DNA of 64,000 bases, from assembly GCF_003293745.1 (NCBI RefSeq), contig NZ_PTLZ01000005.1, forward strand, positions 154,922 to 218,921. The letters run 5' to 3'. The notes beneath the pieces are model-generated. The model did not search any database. It saw only the letters and a program-made list of their open reading frames with translations, and was not told the DNA's origin. A program made the position numbers and the translations under genes. This document shows, piece after piece, positions 28,256 through 37,398 of this stretch; position 1 is the stretch's first letter; each line of letters opens with the position of its first letter. Origin of the DNA: Herminiimonas fonticola. GTDB lineage: Bacteria; Pseudomonadota; Gammaproteobacteria; Burkholderiales; Burkholderiaceae_D.

Positions 28256-29854
28256 ATGCCGTCATTTGACTGGAGCAATCCCTACCCATCGATACGCCAA
28301 CCTTTGTTCGCGCGTAATACCGTCGCGACTTCGCAGCCGCTGGCGGCACAAGCCGGCCTGCGCATGCTGCTCAAGGGCGGCAATGCCGTCGATGCCGCCA
28401 TCGCGGCAGCAGCGGCGCTGACCATCGTTGAGCCGGTATCGTGCGGCTTGGGCAGCGATGCCTTTGCGCTGGTGTGGGACGGCAATCAGTTGCACGGCTT
28501 GAACGGTTCCGGCACGTCGCCCGCCGCATGGAACGTCGATTACTTCAAGCAAAAACACAATGGCGTATTCCCCGAACGCGGCTGGGATACGGTGACCGTT
28601 CCCGGTGCGATTGCCAGCTGGGTCGCGCTGTCGGATAAATTCGGCAAGCTGCCTTTCGCCGATCTGCTGGAACCGGCGATAGAACTGGCCGCGCGCGGGC
28701 ACATGGTGTCGCCCGTGGTGCAAAAGAAATGGGGCAACGCCATCCCTATCCTGCAAAACCAGCCCGGCTTTGCGCAGGCGTTCATGCCGCACGGTCGCGC
28801 GCCGCACATCGGTGAAAACTTCGTCTTCGCCGATGCTGCAGAATCGCTGCGCAAGATTGCAGAAACCAAAGGCGAAGCCTTCTATCGCGGCGAACTGGCC
28901 CACGCCATCGTCAACTACGCGAAGGAACATGGTGGCGCCATGACGCTGGCCGACCTCGCCGGCTTCAAACCGGAATGGGTTACACCTATTCAGAAAAATT
29001 ACGCCGGCCACACCGTGCACGAGATCCCGCCTAACGGCCAGGGCATCGCCGCATTGATCGCACTCGGCATACTCGACAAGCTCGACATCGCACGCTTCCC
29101 GGCCGATTCCGTCGAAGCGCAGCATCTGCAAATCGAAGCGATGAAACTCGCCTTCGCCGACACCTATAAATGGGTCGCCGATGAAAAATACATGACGCAA
29201 GTCAGCGTCAAGGATTTGCTCGACGATGCGTATCTGACCGAACGCGCGAAGATGATAGACCTGCAAAAAGCCAATCGTTTCAGCTACGGCACGCCACCAA
29301 AAGGCGGCACCATCTATTTAACTGCCGCGGATGAAAACGGCATGATGGTCAGCTTCATTCAATCCAATTACATGGGCTTCGGCTCCGGCGTCGTCGTGCC
29401 AGGTACCGGCATCAGTCTGCAAAATCGCGGCTACAGCTTCAATCTCAGCGCGACGCATCCCAACTGCGTCGCGCCGAACAAGCGCCCTTTCCACACCATC
29501 ATCCCAGGCTTCCTGACCAAGGACGGCCAGGCACAAATGAGCTTCGGCGTCATGGGTGGCAACATGCAACCGCAAGGCCACGTGCAAACCCTGATCCGCA
29601 TGCTGTCGTACAACCAGCAGCCGCAAGCAGCCTGCGATGCACCACGCTGGAAGGTCAACGTCGGCATGTCCGTCGATGTCGAAGAAGCGATGGCACCGGA
29701 CGTGCGCGCTGCCTTGCTCGCACGCGGCCACAAGATAGAGAACATCGCCGACAGCTATATGGATTTCGGCTCAGGCCAGTTCATCTGGAAAACCGAAAAC
29801 GGCTACATCGCCGCCAGCGATCCGCGTCGCGATGGGCAAGCAGTCGGCTATTAA
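28256..29854 (+). CDS. Gamma-glutamyltransferase family protein
   Basis: Ntn-hydrolase of the gamma-glutamyltranspeptidase family (532 residues), which self-cleaves at a Thr and then hydrolyses or transfers gamma-glutamyl groups, for instance of glutathione. The likely nucleophile is about Thr351 in GGTIYLTAADENG, which lines up with the TTHYSVVD stretch of classical enzymes. GFGSGVVVPGTGISLQNRG is the substrate-site motif. The N-terminal domain includes GGNAVDAAIAAAAALTIVEP. No signal peptide is apparent, and the start is close to the domain, so it resembles the cytoplasmic YwrD-like branch. Substrate uncertain. Confidence 0.9.
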   Translation: MPSFDWSNPYPSIRQPLFARNTVATSQPLAAQAGLRMLLKGGNAVDAAIAAAAALTIVEPVSCGLGSDAFALVWDGNQLHGLNGSGTSPAAWNVDYFKQKHNGVFPERGWDTVTVPGAIASWVALSDKFGKLPFADLLEPAIELAARGHMVSPVVQKKWGNAIPILQNQPGFAQAFMPHGRAPHIGENFVFADAAESLRKIAETKGEAFYRGELAHAIVNYAKEHGGAMTLADLAGFKPEWVTPIQKNYAGHTVHEIPPNGQGIAALIALGILDKLDIARFPADSVEAQHLQIEAMKLAFADTYKWVADEKYMTQVSVKDLLDDAYLTERAKMIDLQKANRFSYGTPPKGGTIYLTAADENGMMVSFIQSNYMGFGSGVVVPGTGISLQNRGYSFNLSATHPNCVAPNKRPFHTIIPGFLTKDGQAQMSFGVMGGNMQPQGHVQTLIRMLSYNQQPQAACDAPRWKVNVGMSVDVEEAMAPDVRAALLARGHKIENIADSYMDFGSGQFIWKTENGYIAASDPRRDGQAVGY

Positions 29855-29983
29855 AAAAACGACCGCTCTGCGCGTGATGCTGACTTGAATGTGGCATCGC
29901 GCGGCTGGATATCCCATGTTTATGGGGGTGTCTGTGGGGAAACTTTGGGTTCTAATGAAAGCTGATTTCGTTAAAGGATCTTT

Positions 29984-30520
29984 ATGCCTGACGCCGCAAC
30001 ATCCCCAACATTTTCTGCAACTGAACCGTCCGGCATAGCAGGCTGGTTGCTGCTGCCAGCATTGGCAATGCTGATCAGCCCGTTCAAGATCGCATACGAC
30101 TTTTATCAAAGTTTTTTCCCGATACTCAAACCATCTCTATGGTTCGCCTTGCTGAGTACAAAGTCGGCGCTTTACAACCCGGCTCTGGCCTTGCTGCTGT
30201 CGTGGGAAATCATCCTCAATATTGTCTGGTTAGGATTGACTATCTGGCTGGCATTCCTGTTCTTCAAAAAACAAAAACAGGTTCCAAAACTGTATGTCGC
30301 CTGGCTAGGTCTGAGCTGCATTCTTCAGATTGCCGATATAGTTTTCGGCTCCTTTGTACCCGGCGTAGTCGAACATCAAGACGGCAGCGTATACAAGGAA
30401 CTGGCAAAATCCGCCCTCGCCACCGCAATATGGGCACCTTACTTCATCACATCCAAACGCGTGAAAAATACATTTGTGAACGACGCTAAAATCAAGCTAC
30501 CGGAATCTGATTGGCCTTGA
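29984..30520 (+). CDS. DUF2569 family membrane protein
   Basis: A 178-residue membrane protein of the DUF2569 family. The start of the conserved region, GIAGWLLLPALAMLISP, is followed by four hydrophobic segments: roughly residues 20-38, 60-90, 105-125 and 135-150. AAGGA precedes the ATG. The C-terminal FITSKRVKNTFVN is the usual family ending at the membrane surface. No function is established for the family, and neighbours give no clue. Confidence 0.85.
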   Translation: MPDAATSPTFSATEPSGIAGWLLLPALAMLISPFKIAYDFYQSFFPILKPSLWFALLSTKSALYNPALALLLSWEIILNIVWLGLTIWLAFLFFKKQKQVPKLYVAWLGLSCILQIADIVFGSFVPGVVEHQDGSVYKELAKSALATAIWAPYFITSKRVKNTFVNDAKIKLPESDWP

Positions 30521-30882
30521 CGCAATCCTTGTTTAAATCGCCGCTTGAGTAATCAGCAGGCGCGCAGTTATTGCTATCGCTGCATAAGCGACATTCATCA
30601 AATGAATCTCTAGTCGACAAACCATCGTCGGCTAGTTGCACGCAACCGACAGCGCGCTTTTTTTTTTCATTATCTTACTCATTAATATTCTCCGAATCTT
30701 CCCGAAATTCACGTTCTGGTAACAACGGTGTCATTGCTTTGTGAGAACATAAATTTCGATGTGACCCAAACACCGTGCGCACGAATCCTGCTTAGTCGTA
30801 TTGCACAAGTTTGTTCGGGTCCTCGTCCATCAAGCAATGATGGTCATGCAGGGTTTTTCATGCATCAGATACTGGAGAATCA
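30521..30882. other. Intergenic region with a weak possible terminator
   Basis: This 362-base A+T-richer stretch carries no gene that I can support. A ten-T run at 30658-30667 follows imperfect pairing between TCGG...TTG and CAA...CCGA around 30628-30650, which could be a weak terminator for the DUF2569 gene. A near-palindrome lies at about 30610-30635. GGAG at the right edge serves the DUF1275 gene. Confidence 0.4.
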
Positions 30883-31617
30883 ATGAAACGCAGTGAACTT
30901 CGTCACAAGATACAAAACAGCAGTCTCGGTTTTCTCGCGGGTTACGTAGATACCCTCGGTTTCGTTGCACTGTTTGGATTATTTACTGCACACGTAACGG
31001 GCAACTTCGTATTGATCGGCGCAGAAATGGCGCACCCGCAGGGCGGCCCGCTGCTGCTCAAAATTCTCGCTTTCCCTGCCTTTGTTTTCGGCGTCGTGTT
31101 TGCCAGGTTGATGATTGCCGCGCTGCTGAAATATCACTTCCATGCGCTGTGGTACGCCTACATTTTGCAACTCGTCTTCCTGATCGCCTTCATGGTCGCC
31201 GGCATCAAGGCCAGTCCTATCGGTGCCGAGCCAACCTTGATGGCAGAGATCGCCGGCATCATCGGTGCGATGGCGATGGGTACGCATAGCGCCTGCGGCC
31301 GCTTGCTGCTGTCGCATCTGGCACCGACCGCGATGATGACCGGTAACGTCACGCAACTTGTTATCGATGCGGTCGATGTCATACGTGGTGCAGCCGACCA
31401 AACGGTCAAGCAGCGCTGCATCAAGTTCCTGTGGCCAGTCCTCGCCTTTGCCGTTGGCGCGATAGGCGCGGCGTTCGCCTATCAGTTCGCCGGTTTCTAC
31501 GCGCTGCTGTTGCCTATCTTTATCCTGATCTTCCTGATGTATATCGAGCGCGGCGCGATGCACAAGACGCAGAACATGCCCAAGGTCAAGATCGTCCCAA
31601 GCAGCAATTCAAAGTAA
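30883..31617 (+). CDS. DUF1275 (YoaK-like) membrane protein
   Basis: A 244-residue integral membrane protein of the YoaK/DUF1275 family with six predicted helices. The family signature AGYVDTLGFVALFGLFTAHVTGN is present in interrupted form near residues 20-41, and the matching second half reads ATMMTGNVTQLVIDAVD, showing the internal duplication. Function is unproven; a transport role is often assumed. GGAG precedes the ATG. It is followed by a 12-bp hairpin that may end its transcript, and then by glnS. Confidence 0.88.
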   Translation: MKRSELRHKIQNSSLGFLAGYVDTLGFVALFGLFTAHVTGNFVLIGAEMAHPQGGPLLLKILAFPAFVFGVVFARLMIAALLKYHFHALWYAYILQLVFLIAFMVAGIKASPIGAEPTLMAEIAGIIGAMAMGTHSACGRLLLSHLAPTAMMTGNVTQLVIDAVDVIRGAADQTVKQRCIKFLWPVLAFAVGAIGAAFAYQFAGFYALLLPIFILIFLMYIERGAMHKTQNMPKVKIVPSSNSK

Positions 31618-31638
31618 TTCACAAAGTAGTTCAATAAG

Positions 31639-31667
31639 ACATACGGCGGATGCAGTCCGCCGTATGT
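31639..31667 (+). terminator. Hairpin downstream of the DUF1275 gene
   Basis: A perfect 12-bp stem, ACATACGGCGGA (31639-31650) with TCCGCCGTATGT (31656-31667), and a 5-base loop. It is followed by TCTTTC, a poor T-run. It starts 21 bases past the stop, so a terminator is likely but may depend on Rho. Confidence 0.65.
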
Positions 31668-31883
31668 TCTTTCGCAGCGCCCTCCGCAGCACGCTCACTT
31701 TCCGCTGACCGCCTTTCAGCAGCACAGGCCTCGCCATCCTGTTCAGCCCTGCGTTCAACGGCAAACAAGCGCATTGGCACGCCATTTCCGGCCGGCCCTC
31801 ATATAGTGCGCAAGCACAACGACCGCTACGGTAAAATGCCCCTTACTTCTTAATATTGCGCACCCAGCAAGGCACAAGCATCC

Positions 31884-33632
31884 ATGAGCAACGATACAAA
31901 AAACGGCAGCACCAATCCAAACCCGGCCTCTTCCAACTTCCTGCGCGGCATCATCGAAGCCGATCTCGCCGCCGGCAAACATGAAAAGCGCGTAGGCAAA
32001 GACGGCCAGCCGCTGCCTACCGTCATCACCCGCTTCCCGCCGGAACCTAACGGTTACCTGCACATCGGCCACGCCAAATCGATCTGCCTCAACTTCGGCC
32101 TCGCGCGCGATTACGCCGGCCGCTGCAACCTGCGCTTCGACGACACCAATCCGACCAAGGAAGAACAGGAATACGTAGACACCATCATCGACAGCGTCAA
32201 ATGGCTGGGCTTCGATTGGAAGGACGGCGACAAGGAACATCTGTACTTCGCCAGCGACTACTTCGACCAGTTGTATGCGATGGCCGAATACCTGATCACC
32301 GCTGGTCACGCCTACGTCGACAGCCAATCCGCTGACGACATGCAAAAGAATCGCGGCAACTTTGGCGAAGCCGGCAAGAACTCGCCATTCCGCGATCGCC
32401 CTGCGGCAGAATCGCTGGACATGTTCCGCCGCATGAAGGCTGGCGAATTCAAGGATGGCGAACACATCTTGCGTGCCAAGATCGACATGGCCTCGCCCAA
32501 CATGAACATGCGCGACCCGGCGATCTACCGTATCCGTCACGCGCATCACCACCGCACTGGCGACAAATGGTGTGTCTACCCGATGTACGACTACGCGCAT
32601 CCATTGGAAGACGCGATTGAAAACATCACGCACTCGATCTGCACGCTCGAATTCCAGGATCACCGTCCGTTCTACGACTGGATATTGGAGCGCACAGCCG
32701 AAGGCGGCTTCTTCAACAAGCCGCTGCCGCATCAATACGAATTCGCACGCCTCAACCTGACCTACGCCATCACCAGCAAACGCAAGCTGCTGCAACTGGT
32801 AGAAGAAAACATCGTCGACGGTTGGGACGATCCGCGCATGCCTACCATCGTCGGCATCCGCCGTCGCGGCTTTACGCCAGAATCGATTCAATTGTTTGCT
32901 GAACGCATAGGCGTCGCCAAGGTCGATAGCTGGATAGACATGAGCACGCTCGAAGGCGCGCTGCGCGATGACCTCGACGAAAAAGCACCACGCGCCATCG
33001 CCGTACTGCGTCCGCTCAAACTGATCATCGACAATTTCCCGGAAGGCGAAACCGTCGAATGCAGCGCACCTGTCCACCCGCATCATCCGGAACGCGGCAA
33101 CCGCACATTCCCGATCAGCAAAGAACTATGGATAGAGCAAGAAGACTTTATGGAAGTGCCAAGCAAAGGCTACTTCCGCCTCTTCCCAGGCAACAAGGTA
33201 CGCCTGCGTTACGGCTACGTGGTTGAATGCGTGGGCGCGGACAAAGATGCAGACGGCAACATCATCGCCGTGCATTGCACCTATTTCCCCGACAGCAAAT
33301 CCGGCACCGAAGGCTCCGCCAATTACAAAGTCAAAGGCAATCTGCACTGGGTCAGCGCCGCCCACGCACTCGAAGCCGAAGTGCGCTTGTATGACCGCCT
33401 CTTCACCGATGCGCAGCCGGATGCTGGCGGAAAGGATTTCAAACTCGCGTTGAATCCAAACTCAAAAGAAATCGTAAAAGCGTTTGTAGAACCGGGCGTC
33501 TCGGCAGTACAGCCTGATGAGAAGCTGCAGTTTGAACGTCATGGTTATTTTGTTGCGGATCGCGTGGACAGCAAGGCTGGGAAGCCTGTGTTTAATCGGG
33601 TGGTGACGTTGAAGGATGGTTGGGGGAAATAA
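31884..33632 (+). CDS. glnS: Glutaminyl-tRNA synthetase
   Basis: Class I synthetase, 582 residues, charging tRNA-Gln directly. The Rossmann motif appears as PEPNGYLHIGHAKSICLNF (HIGH site) and the KMSKS equivalent as ITSKRKL. Discriminating segments include RFDDTNPTKEEQEYVDTI and GWDDPRMPTIVGIRRRGFTPE. The C-terminal beta-barrel anticodon-binding domains are complete. AAGG lies before the ATG. Base composition in the last 200 bases drifts slightly and then drops sharply in the next gene. Confidence 0.97.
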   Translation: MSNDTKNGSTNPNPASSNFLRGIIEADLAAGKHEKRVGKDGQPLPTVITRFPPEPNGYLHIGHAKSICLNFGLARDYAGRCNLRFDDTNPTKEEQEYVDTIIDSVKWLGFDWKDGDKEHLYFASDYFDQLYAMAEYLITAGHAYVDSQSADDMQKNRGNFGEAGKNSPFRDRPAAESLDMFRRMKAGEFKDGEHILRAKIDMASPNMNMRDPAIYRIRHAHHHRTGDKWCVYPMYDYAHPLEDAIENITHSICTLEFQDHRPFYDWILERTAEGGFFNKPLPHQYEFARLNLTYAITSKRKLLQLVEENIVDGWDDPRMPTIVGIRRRGFTPESIQLFAERIGVAKVDSWIDMSTLEGALRDDLDEKAPRAIAVLRPLKLIIDNFPEGETVECSAPVHPHHPERGNRTFPISKELWIEQEDFMEVPSKGYFRLFPGNKVRLRYGYVVECVGADKDADGNIIAVHCTYFPDSKSGTEGSANYKVKGNLHWVSAAHALEAEVRLYDRLFTDAQPDAGGKDFKLALNPNSKEIVKAFVEPGVSAVQPDEKLQFERHGYFVADRVDSKAGKPVFNRVVTLKDGWGK

Positions 33633-33692
33633 TATCCTCCCGCAAAGTAAATCGATCGTGCATGCGAACCAAACGCATTGAGGAAAAAGCGT

Positions 33693-34637
33693 ATGCGAGT
33701 CGTCGTTATAGGTGCAGGTGCAAGTTTGGAGGAAAGTCTTCGGCTTGGTTCGCCTGCAAACTTACGACCTCCGTTGATTCGAAACTTTGCAAAAATACTC
33801 TGGAGTGATACCAACCTTGCTCTTCCCCAAAGCCTATATGACTACATGCAGCGTTACTTAGTCTCATTAGGGCATATGCCAAGCAGTAATCCGCTTGAAA
33901 CATTTATTGCATTAGAAGAACTAGGAACTGATGTACACATAGAACGTTTCTTTGAATACGCATGGATGCATCGACATAGCTTATATGATGGCGCATGGGG
34001 CGATTTAATGTACGGGGCAGTTGTAAATACGTTAATTTGCCTTTTTCCGCAAAATGGATTTCATGAGAACGGTAAGGGCTGGAAGCCATTTACCGCATAT
34101 CAAGCACTAGCCAATAAGTTGAGCGCCGGAGATTTAGTAGTTAATCTCAACTATGAACCATTATTTGAAATGGGCGCTATACAAGCAGGCCGCCAAATTA
34201 CGTACATTCCTAACAACCAAAAAAATGACAGCATTCTCGTTGCAAAACCACACGGCTCAATCAACCTAATTGTGGAAAGCAAGAAGTTCTGGTTCTCGGA
34301 GCCGGATATCATTGGAAGCATCATGTCTCAAGGTGAAGATATGACTGAATTTCGAGGAATTATTGCGCCACGCTATAACAAGTCTTATCAACAACATCCA
34401 ATTGCAGCAAAAATATTTGATGCAATTCGAGACACATCACCAGATAGCGTAACTTTCTGGGGTGTTGGTTTTACCAATAGTGACGCGGATCTTAACGAAC
34501 TTTATCTAGGTTGGTGTGGCAAGGCATCAAGAATAAGCATTATTCATCCATGTCCAGAAACAGAAATTTTGGACGCCGAAAAATTACTCCATACCAAGGT
34601 GGAACACTATAAGAGTCCAGAAGAATGGAATATATAA
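33693..34637 (+). CDS. Orphan SIR2-like (SIR2_2-type) protein, likely acquired
   Basis: A 314-residue protein read from the ATG at 33693, which has GAGGAAAAA upstream; a TTG five codons earlier is less likely. It shows the outline of SIR2-like NAD-binding proteins: VVVIGAGAS at residues 3-11, DVHIERFFEYA (80-90), NLNYEPLFE (151-159), KPHGSIN (185-191, with the catalytic-type His187) and WGVGFTNSDADL (256-267). The gene looks close to 40% G+C in sampled lines, against clearly higher values around it, suggesting transfer. Bacterial SIR2 proteins of this kind often act as NAD-depleting antiphage effectors; that role here is inference. No partner gene is adjacent. Confidence 0.78.
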   Translation: MRVVVIGAGASLEESLRLGSPANLRPPLIRNFAKILWSDTNLALPQSLYDYMQRYLVSLGHMPSSNPLETFIALEELGTDVHIERFFEYAWMHRHSLYDGAWGDLMYGAVVNTLICLFPQNGFHENGKGWKPFTAYQALANKLSAGDLVVNLNYEPLFEMGAIQAGRQITYIPNNQKNDSILVAKPHGSINLIVESKKFWFSEPDIIGSIMSQGEDMTEFRGIIAPRYNKSYQQHPIAAKIFDAIRDTSPDSVTFWGVGFTNSDADLNELYLGWCGKASRISIIHPCPETEILDAEKLLHTKVEHYKSPEEWNI

Positions 34638-34808
34638 CGGCAACTAGTTTGGGTTCACATGAAAAACAACGAGGTCATAATATTTTTTTGAACATCGATT
34701 AAAGAATGAAGTGTCATTGCACGAAGAAAGGGCAGAGTCACTTTCACCGTAGTGCTTCACTAGATGATGAGAATCAAATCCCCTAGCAGCGAAATAGGAG
34801 CCAGTTGA

Positions 34809-35264
34809 ATGAATGCCTTCGTCGCCTTTCTCCATCATCTCGCCTTTCTAGCGATCATGCTCATGCTATCCATTGAGATGCTGACGCTTAAGCAACCGCT
34901 AACGCTAACCTCCGCGAGAAAAATCCAGATCTACGACGCCATCTACGGCGTCTCTGCCATCCTGATTCTGATCATCGGTGGTTTGCGCGTGATGTATTTT
35001 GAAAAAGGCGCGGACTACTACATGCACAGCGCGCCGTTCATCGCGAAAATGATTCTGTTCATCATCGTCGGCCTGATCTCCATCCAGCCGACCGTCACCT
35101 TCATCAAATGGGGCAAGTCACTCAAGCAAGGCATCGTCCCGACATTGACCGATGCGCAAAGCCGCAAGCTGCGCATGATCATTCATGCGGAAGTGACTTT
35201 GCTGGTGTTGATGATTCTTTGTGCGGTACTGATGGCCAAAGGCATAGGCTATCTGGGTGATTAG
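34809..35264 (+). CDS. DUF2214 family membrane protein
   Basis: A 151-residue membrane protein with four helices matching the DUF2214 family. Conserved features include FLHHLAFLAIMLMLSIEM at the start, RKIQIYDAIYGVSAILILIIGG in interrupted form, and GLRVMYFEKGADYYMHSAPFIAKM, again interrupted. A His pair near residue 9-10 and conserved Tyr/Phe/Lys residues suggest a cofactor or ligand site, but no function is known. GGAG lies 8 bases before the ATG. It overlaps the end of the convergent phosphoribosyltransferase gene by four bases. Confidence 0.85.
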   Translation: MNAFVAFLHHLAFLAIMLMLSIEMLTLKQPLTLTSARKIQIYDAIYGVSAILILIIGGLRVMYFEKGADYYMHSAPFIAKMILFIIVGLISIQPTVTFIKWGKSLKQGIVPTLTDAQSRKLRMIIHAEVTLLVLMILCAVLMAKGIGYLGD

Positions 35265-35908
35265 TCACCGTTGCTTGCGGCGAGTATCTGGCTGACCTCT
35301 TCATCGTCCACCTGGGCAAACAGCGCATAAAACTGGCTGATGACACCGAAGTGCCATGTCTCATGCAGGCACACCACCTTGTCGACCAGCGGTGTTATTT
35401 TTTCCAGGCTGTCTGACGCGGCGATCGGGATCGCGCATATCAGTTCGGCAGGTTGTTTGGCGCGCACAGCATGCAATGCGGCAATCATGGTCGCACCGGT
35501 CGCCAGGCCATCGTCCACCACGATCACAATCCGCCCTTGCGGATCGATCGGATGCATGAAGGGTGTGTAGCGAAGACGTCGCTGCTTCAACTCAGCCAAC
35601 TGCCGCTCCTTGATTGTTTCAATCATGGCGATCGTGTCTTCGTCGTCTTCGGTGGTGTCCGGTAGATAAACCCAGCCAGTCTCATCGATGGCGCCAATCG
35701 CGAACTCTGGATTGAAGGGGCTGGCCAGCTTGTGTGCCAGCACGATATCCAGCTCCCCGTGCAAGCGCTCCGCAAGGATCTTCCCCATTGGCACGGCACC
35801 GCGTGGAATCACCAGTATCAAGGGATGGCGTCCCTGATATTCCTGCAAGCCTGCAGCCAACTGTTCTGCAGCGTCCGTGCGATCAATAAAGATGACTGAC
35901 TCGCTCAT
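35261..35908 (-). CDS. Phosphoribosyltransferase family protein
   Basis: A 215-residue type I phosphoribosyltransferase. The PRPP-binding loop is clear, VIVVDDGLATGATMIAAL, preceded by VIPRGAVPMGKILAERL. The ATG at 35908 has AGGTG upstream; a GTG three codons earlier is possible. Such stand-alone proteins are often called putative PRTases and sometimes sit near dienelactone hydrolase-like genes; here no such partner exists. The base or substrate is unknown, and a regulatory PRPP-sensing role cannot be excluded. Confidence 0.85.
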   Translation of the reverse strand: MSESVIFIDRTDAAEQLAAGLQEYQGRHPLILVIPRGAVPMGKILAERLHGELDIVLAHKLASPFNPEFAIGAIDETGWVYLPDTTEDDEDTIAMIETIKERQLAELKQRRLRYTPFMHPIDPQGRIVIVVDDGLATGATMIAALHAVRAKQPAELICAIPIAASDSLEKITPLVDKVVCLHETWHFGVISQFYALFAQVDDEEVSQILAASNGD

Positions 35909-36134
35909 GTGATACACCTGCCATATGTCGAATGGATCAGCGAAAACTGCTGCGCATGATCACTCCGTTGCTGACTTAATATGCTTCAAACGTTGGATTA
36001 ATTTGCATGCTGCAAGTTCGATCTGGCAGAACATTTAAGAGTACAGTCCGCTACGAATAAGCGACAGGCATACGCAGATAGCGAAGGCAGAAAAGCCAAA
36101 CTCAGATTTTGATGACTAGCTTTAAAATAAGCGC

Positions 36135-36515
36135 ATGAAACTAGACCACGCCACTGTCGTCACGCCCGACCTCGAAACCGTAAAGCACTTCTTTTGCCAC
36201 ATCGTCGGCTTGACCGATGGTGAGCGCCCGCCTTTTCGCTTTGATGGTCACTGGCTGTATCAGGATGGCAAACCCGTCATCCATTTAGTCAAGACCAACT
36301 CGAATCATCCGCCGGCCAAAATTTCGTCGCGCATCGATCACATCGCGTTCAGGGTAGAGAACGAAGCCGAATGGAACAAGCTGATCATCAAACTGCAGGC
36401 CAGCAACATTGCGTATCAATCATCCGAAGTGCCAGCTACCGGCGAACGACAATTATTTGTCGCACCCGTACCTGGCGTGATGATTGAATTTGTGACGGCT
36501 GGGGTTGGAGCTTAG
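36135..36515 (+). CDS. VOC (glyoxalase-like) family protein
   Basis: A 126-residue single VOC domain (glyoxalase/bleomycin-resistance/dioxygenase fold). It begins MKLDHATVVTPDLETVKHFF, includes GHWLYQDGKPVIHLV and SSRIDHIAFRVENEAEWNK, and ends APVPGVMIEFVTAG. His4, His59-region and His79-region plus the terminal Glu are candidate metal ligands. It could be a metal-dependent enzyme or a binding protein; the sequence does not tell which. The stop codon lies inside a short tandem repeat. It stands alone. Confidence 0.85.
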   Translation: MKLDHATVVTPDLETVKHFFCHIVGLTDGERPPFRFDGHWLYQDGKPVIHLVKTNSNHPPAKISSRIDHIAFRVENEAEWNKLIIKLQASNIAYQSSEVPATGERQLFVAPVPGVMIEFVTAGVGA

Positions 36516-36550
36516 TTGGAACTTAGTTGCAGCTTAGGTAAAACTTAATC
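36507..36550. repeat. Four degenerate 11-bp tandem repeats across the VOC stop codon
   Basis: Four successive 11-base units with core CTTAGTT: GGAGCTTAGTT (36507), GGAACTTAGTT (36518), GCAGCTTAGGT (36529) and AAAACTTAATC (36540). The first unit supplies the TAG stop of the VOC gene. The last unit is strongly diverged. Confidence 0.6.
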
Positions 36551-36682
36551 AGCATCAAACTAAGCAAGACTTTAAAAAAATGGTATCGCCCACATAATAT
36601 CCAGACGGATATACATACAGCGCTGGCAACAGAGCGCAAGCGCCGCCACTACAAGCCGTCTACATAATGTGAAGGAAAGCAA

Positions 36683-37195
36683 ATGAGCCAAACCACCGAA
36701 CGTGCAATCTTTGCCGGAGGCTGCTTCTGGGGCATGCAGGATCTGTTGCGCCGACGCCCTGGCATTGTGTCATCGCATGTGGGTTATTCCGGCGGCGACG
36801 TAGCCAATGCGACCTACCGCAATCACGGCACCCACGCCGAAGCGATCGAGATCATCTATGACCCCAGCGTGACCAGTTACCGCGAGTTGCTGGAGTTCTT
36901 CTTCCAGATCCACGATCCAACGACGAAGAATCGCCAGGGCAACGATACCGGCACCAGCTACCGTTCCGCGATCTTTTATGTAAACGACGAGCAGAAGCAG
37001 ATCGCAGAAGATACTGTGCTGGATGTCGAAGCATCAGGACTGTGGCCGGGAAAAGTGGTGACCGAGATCGCTGCTGCCGGACCATTCTGGGATGCCGAAG
37101 CGGAGCATCAGGATTATCTGCTGCATTACCCTAACGGCTATACCTGCCACTTCGTTCGCCCTGACTGGAAATTGCCGGTCAGATCGAAAGCCTGA
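36683..37195 (+). CDS. msrA: Peptide methionine sulfoxide reductase A
   Basis: Reduces the S-epimer of methionine sulfoxide in proteins, 170 residues, cytosolic. The active-site motif GGCFWG holds the catalytic Cys (about residue 13), with [15 protein letters not shown] and [13 protein letters not shown] as further signatures. The resolving-Cys region at the C-terminus reads [15 protein letters not shown], with one Cys. A possible promoter region with TAATAT lies upstream near 36595, and GAAGGAAAG precedes the ATG. No msrB is linked. Confidence 0.95.
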   Translation: MSQTTERAIFAGGCFWGMQDLLRRRPGIVSSHVGYSGGDVANATYRNHGTHAEAIEIIYDPSVTSYRELLEFFFQIHDPTTKNRQGNDTGTSYRSAIFYVNDEQKQIAEDTVLDVEASGLWPGKVVTEIAAAGPFWDAEAEHQDYLLHYPNGYTCHFVRPDWKLPVRSKA

Positions 37196-37398
37196 CGGAG
37201 CAAGCGTTCTATCACACAAGTTGATTGGACTCAGGCGAAGCTCTGCCCTGCAATCAAAGAATGATGCTGTTCTCGGCCCGTAGCAGCGGCCCAAGTCTTA
37301 ATGCGTTAACCCTCAGCTTTGCGGCGGACAGAGAAAATCTCGGCAGCGACTTACTTGTTGACAATTTTCCCATTGCCGAAAGAGAATCAGGTAGATGA

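Noticed and set aside
31755..33086. A long open frame antisense to glnS (over 440 codons)
   Set aside because: It mirrors the codon bias of glnS, and the product (Val-, Ala-, Phe-rich) has no recognisable domain. glnS itself is unambiguous.
33678..33692. TTG at 33678 as start of the SIR2-like gene
   Set aside because: The GAGGAAAAA site begins within this codon and is correctly spaced for the ATG at 33693.
33640..34808. Integrase, transposase or direct-repeat borders around the low-G+C SIR2-like gene
   Set aside because: I looked for flanking repeats, tRNA ends and recombinase genes and found none, so a defined mobile element cannot be claimed.
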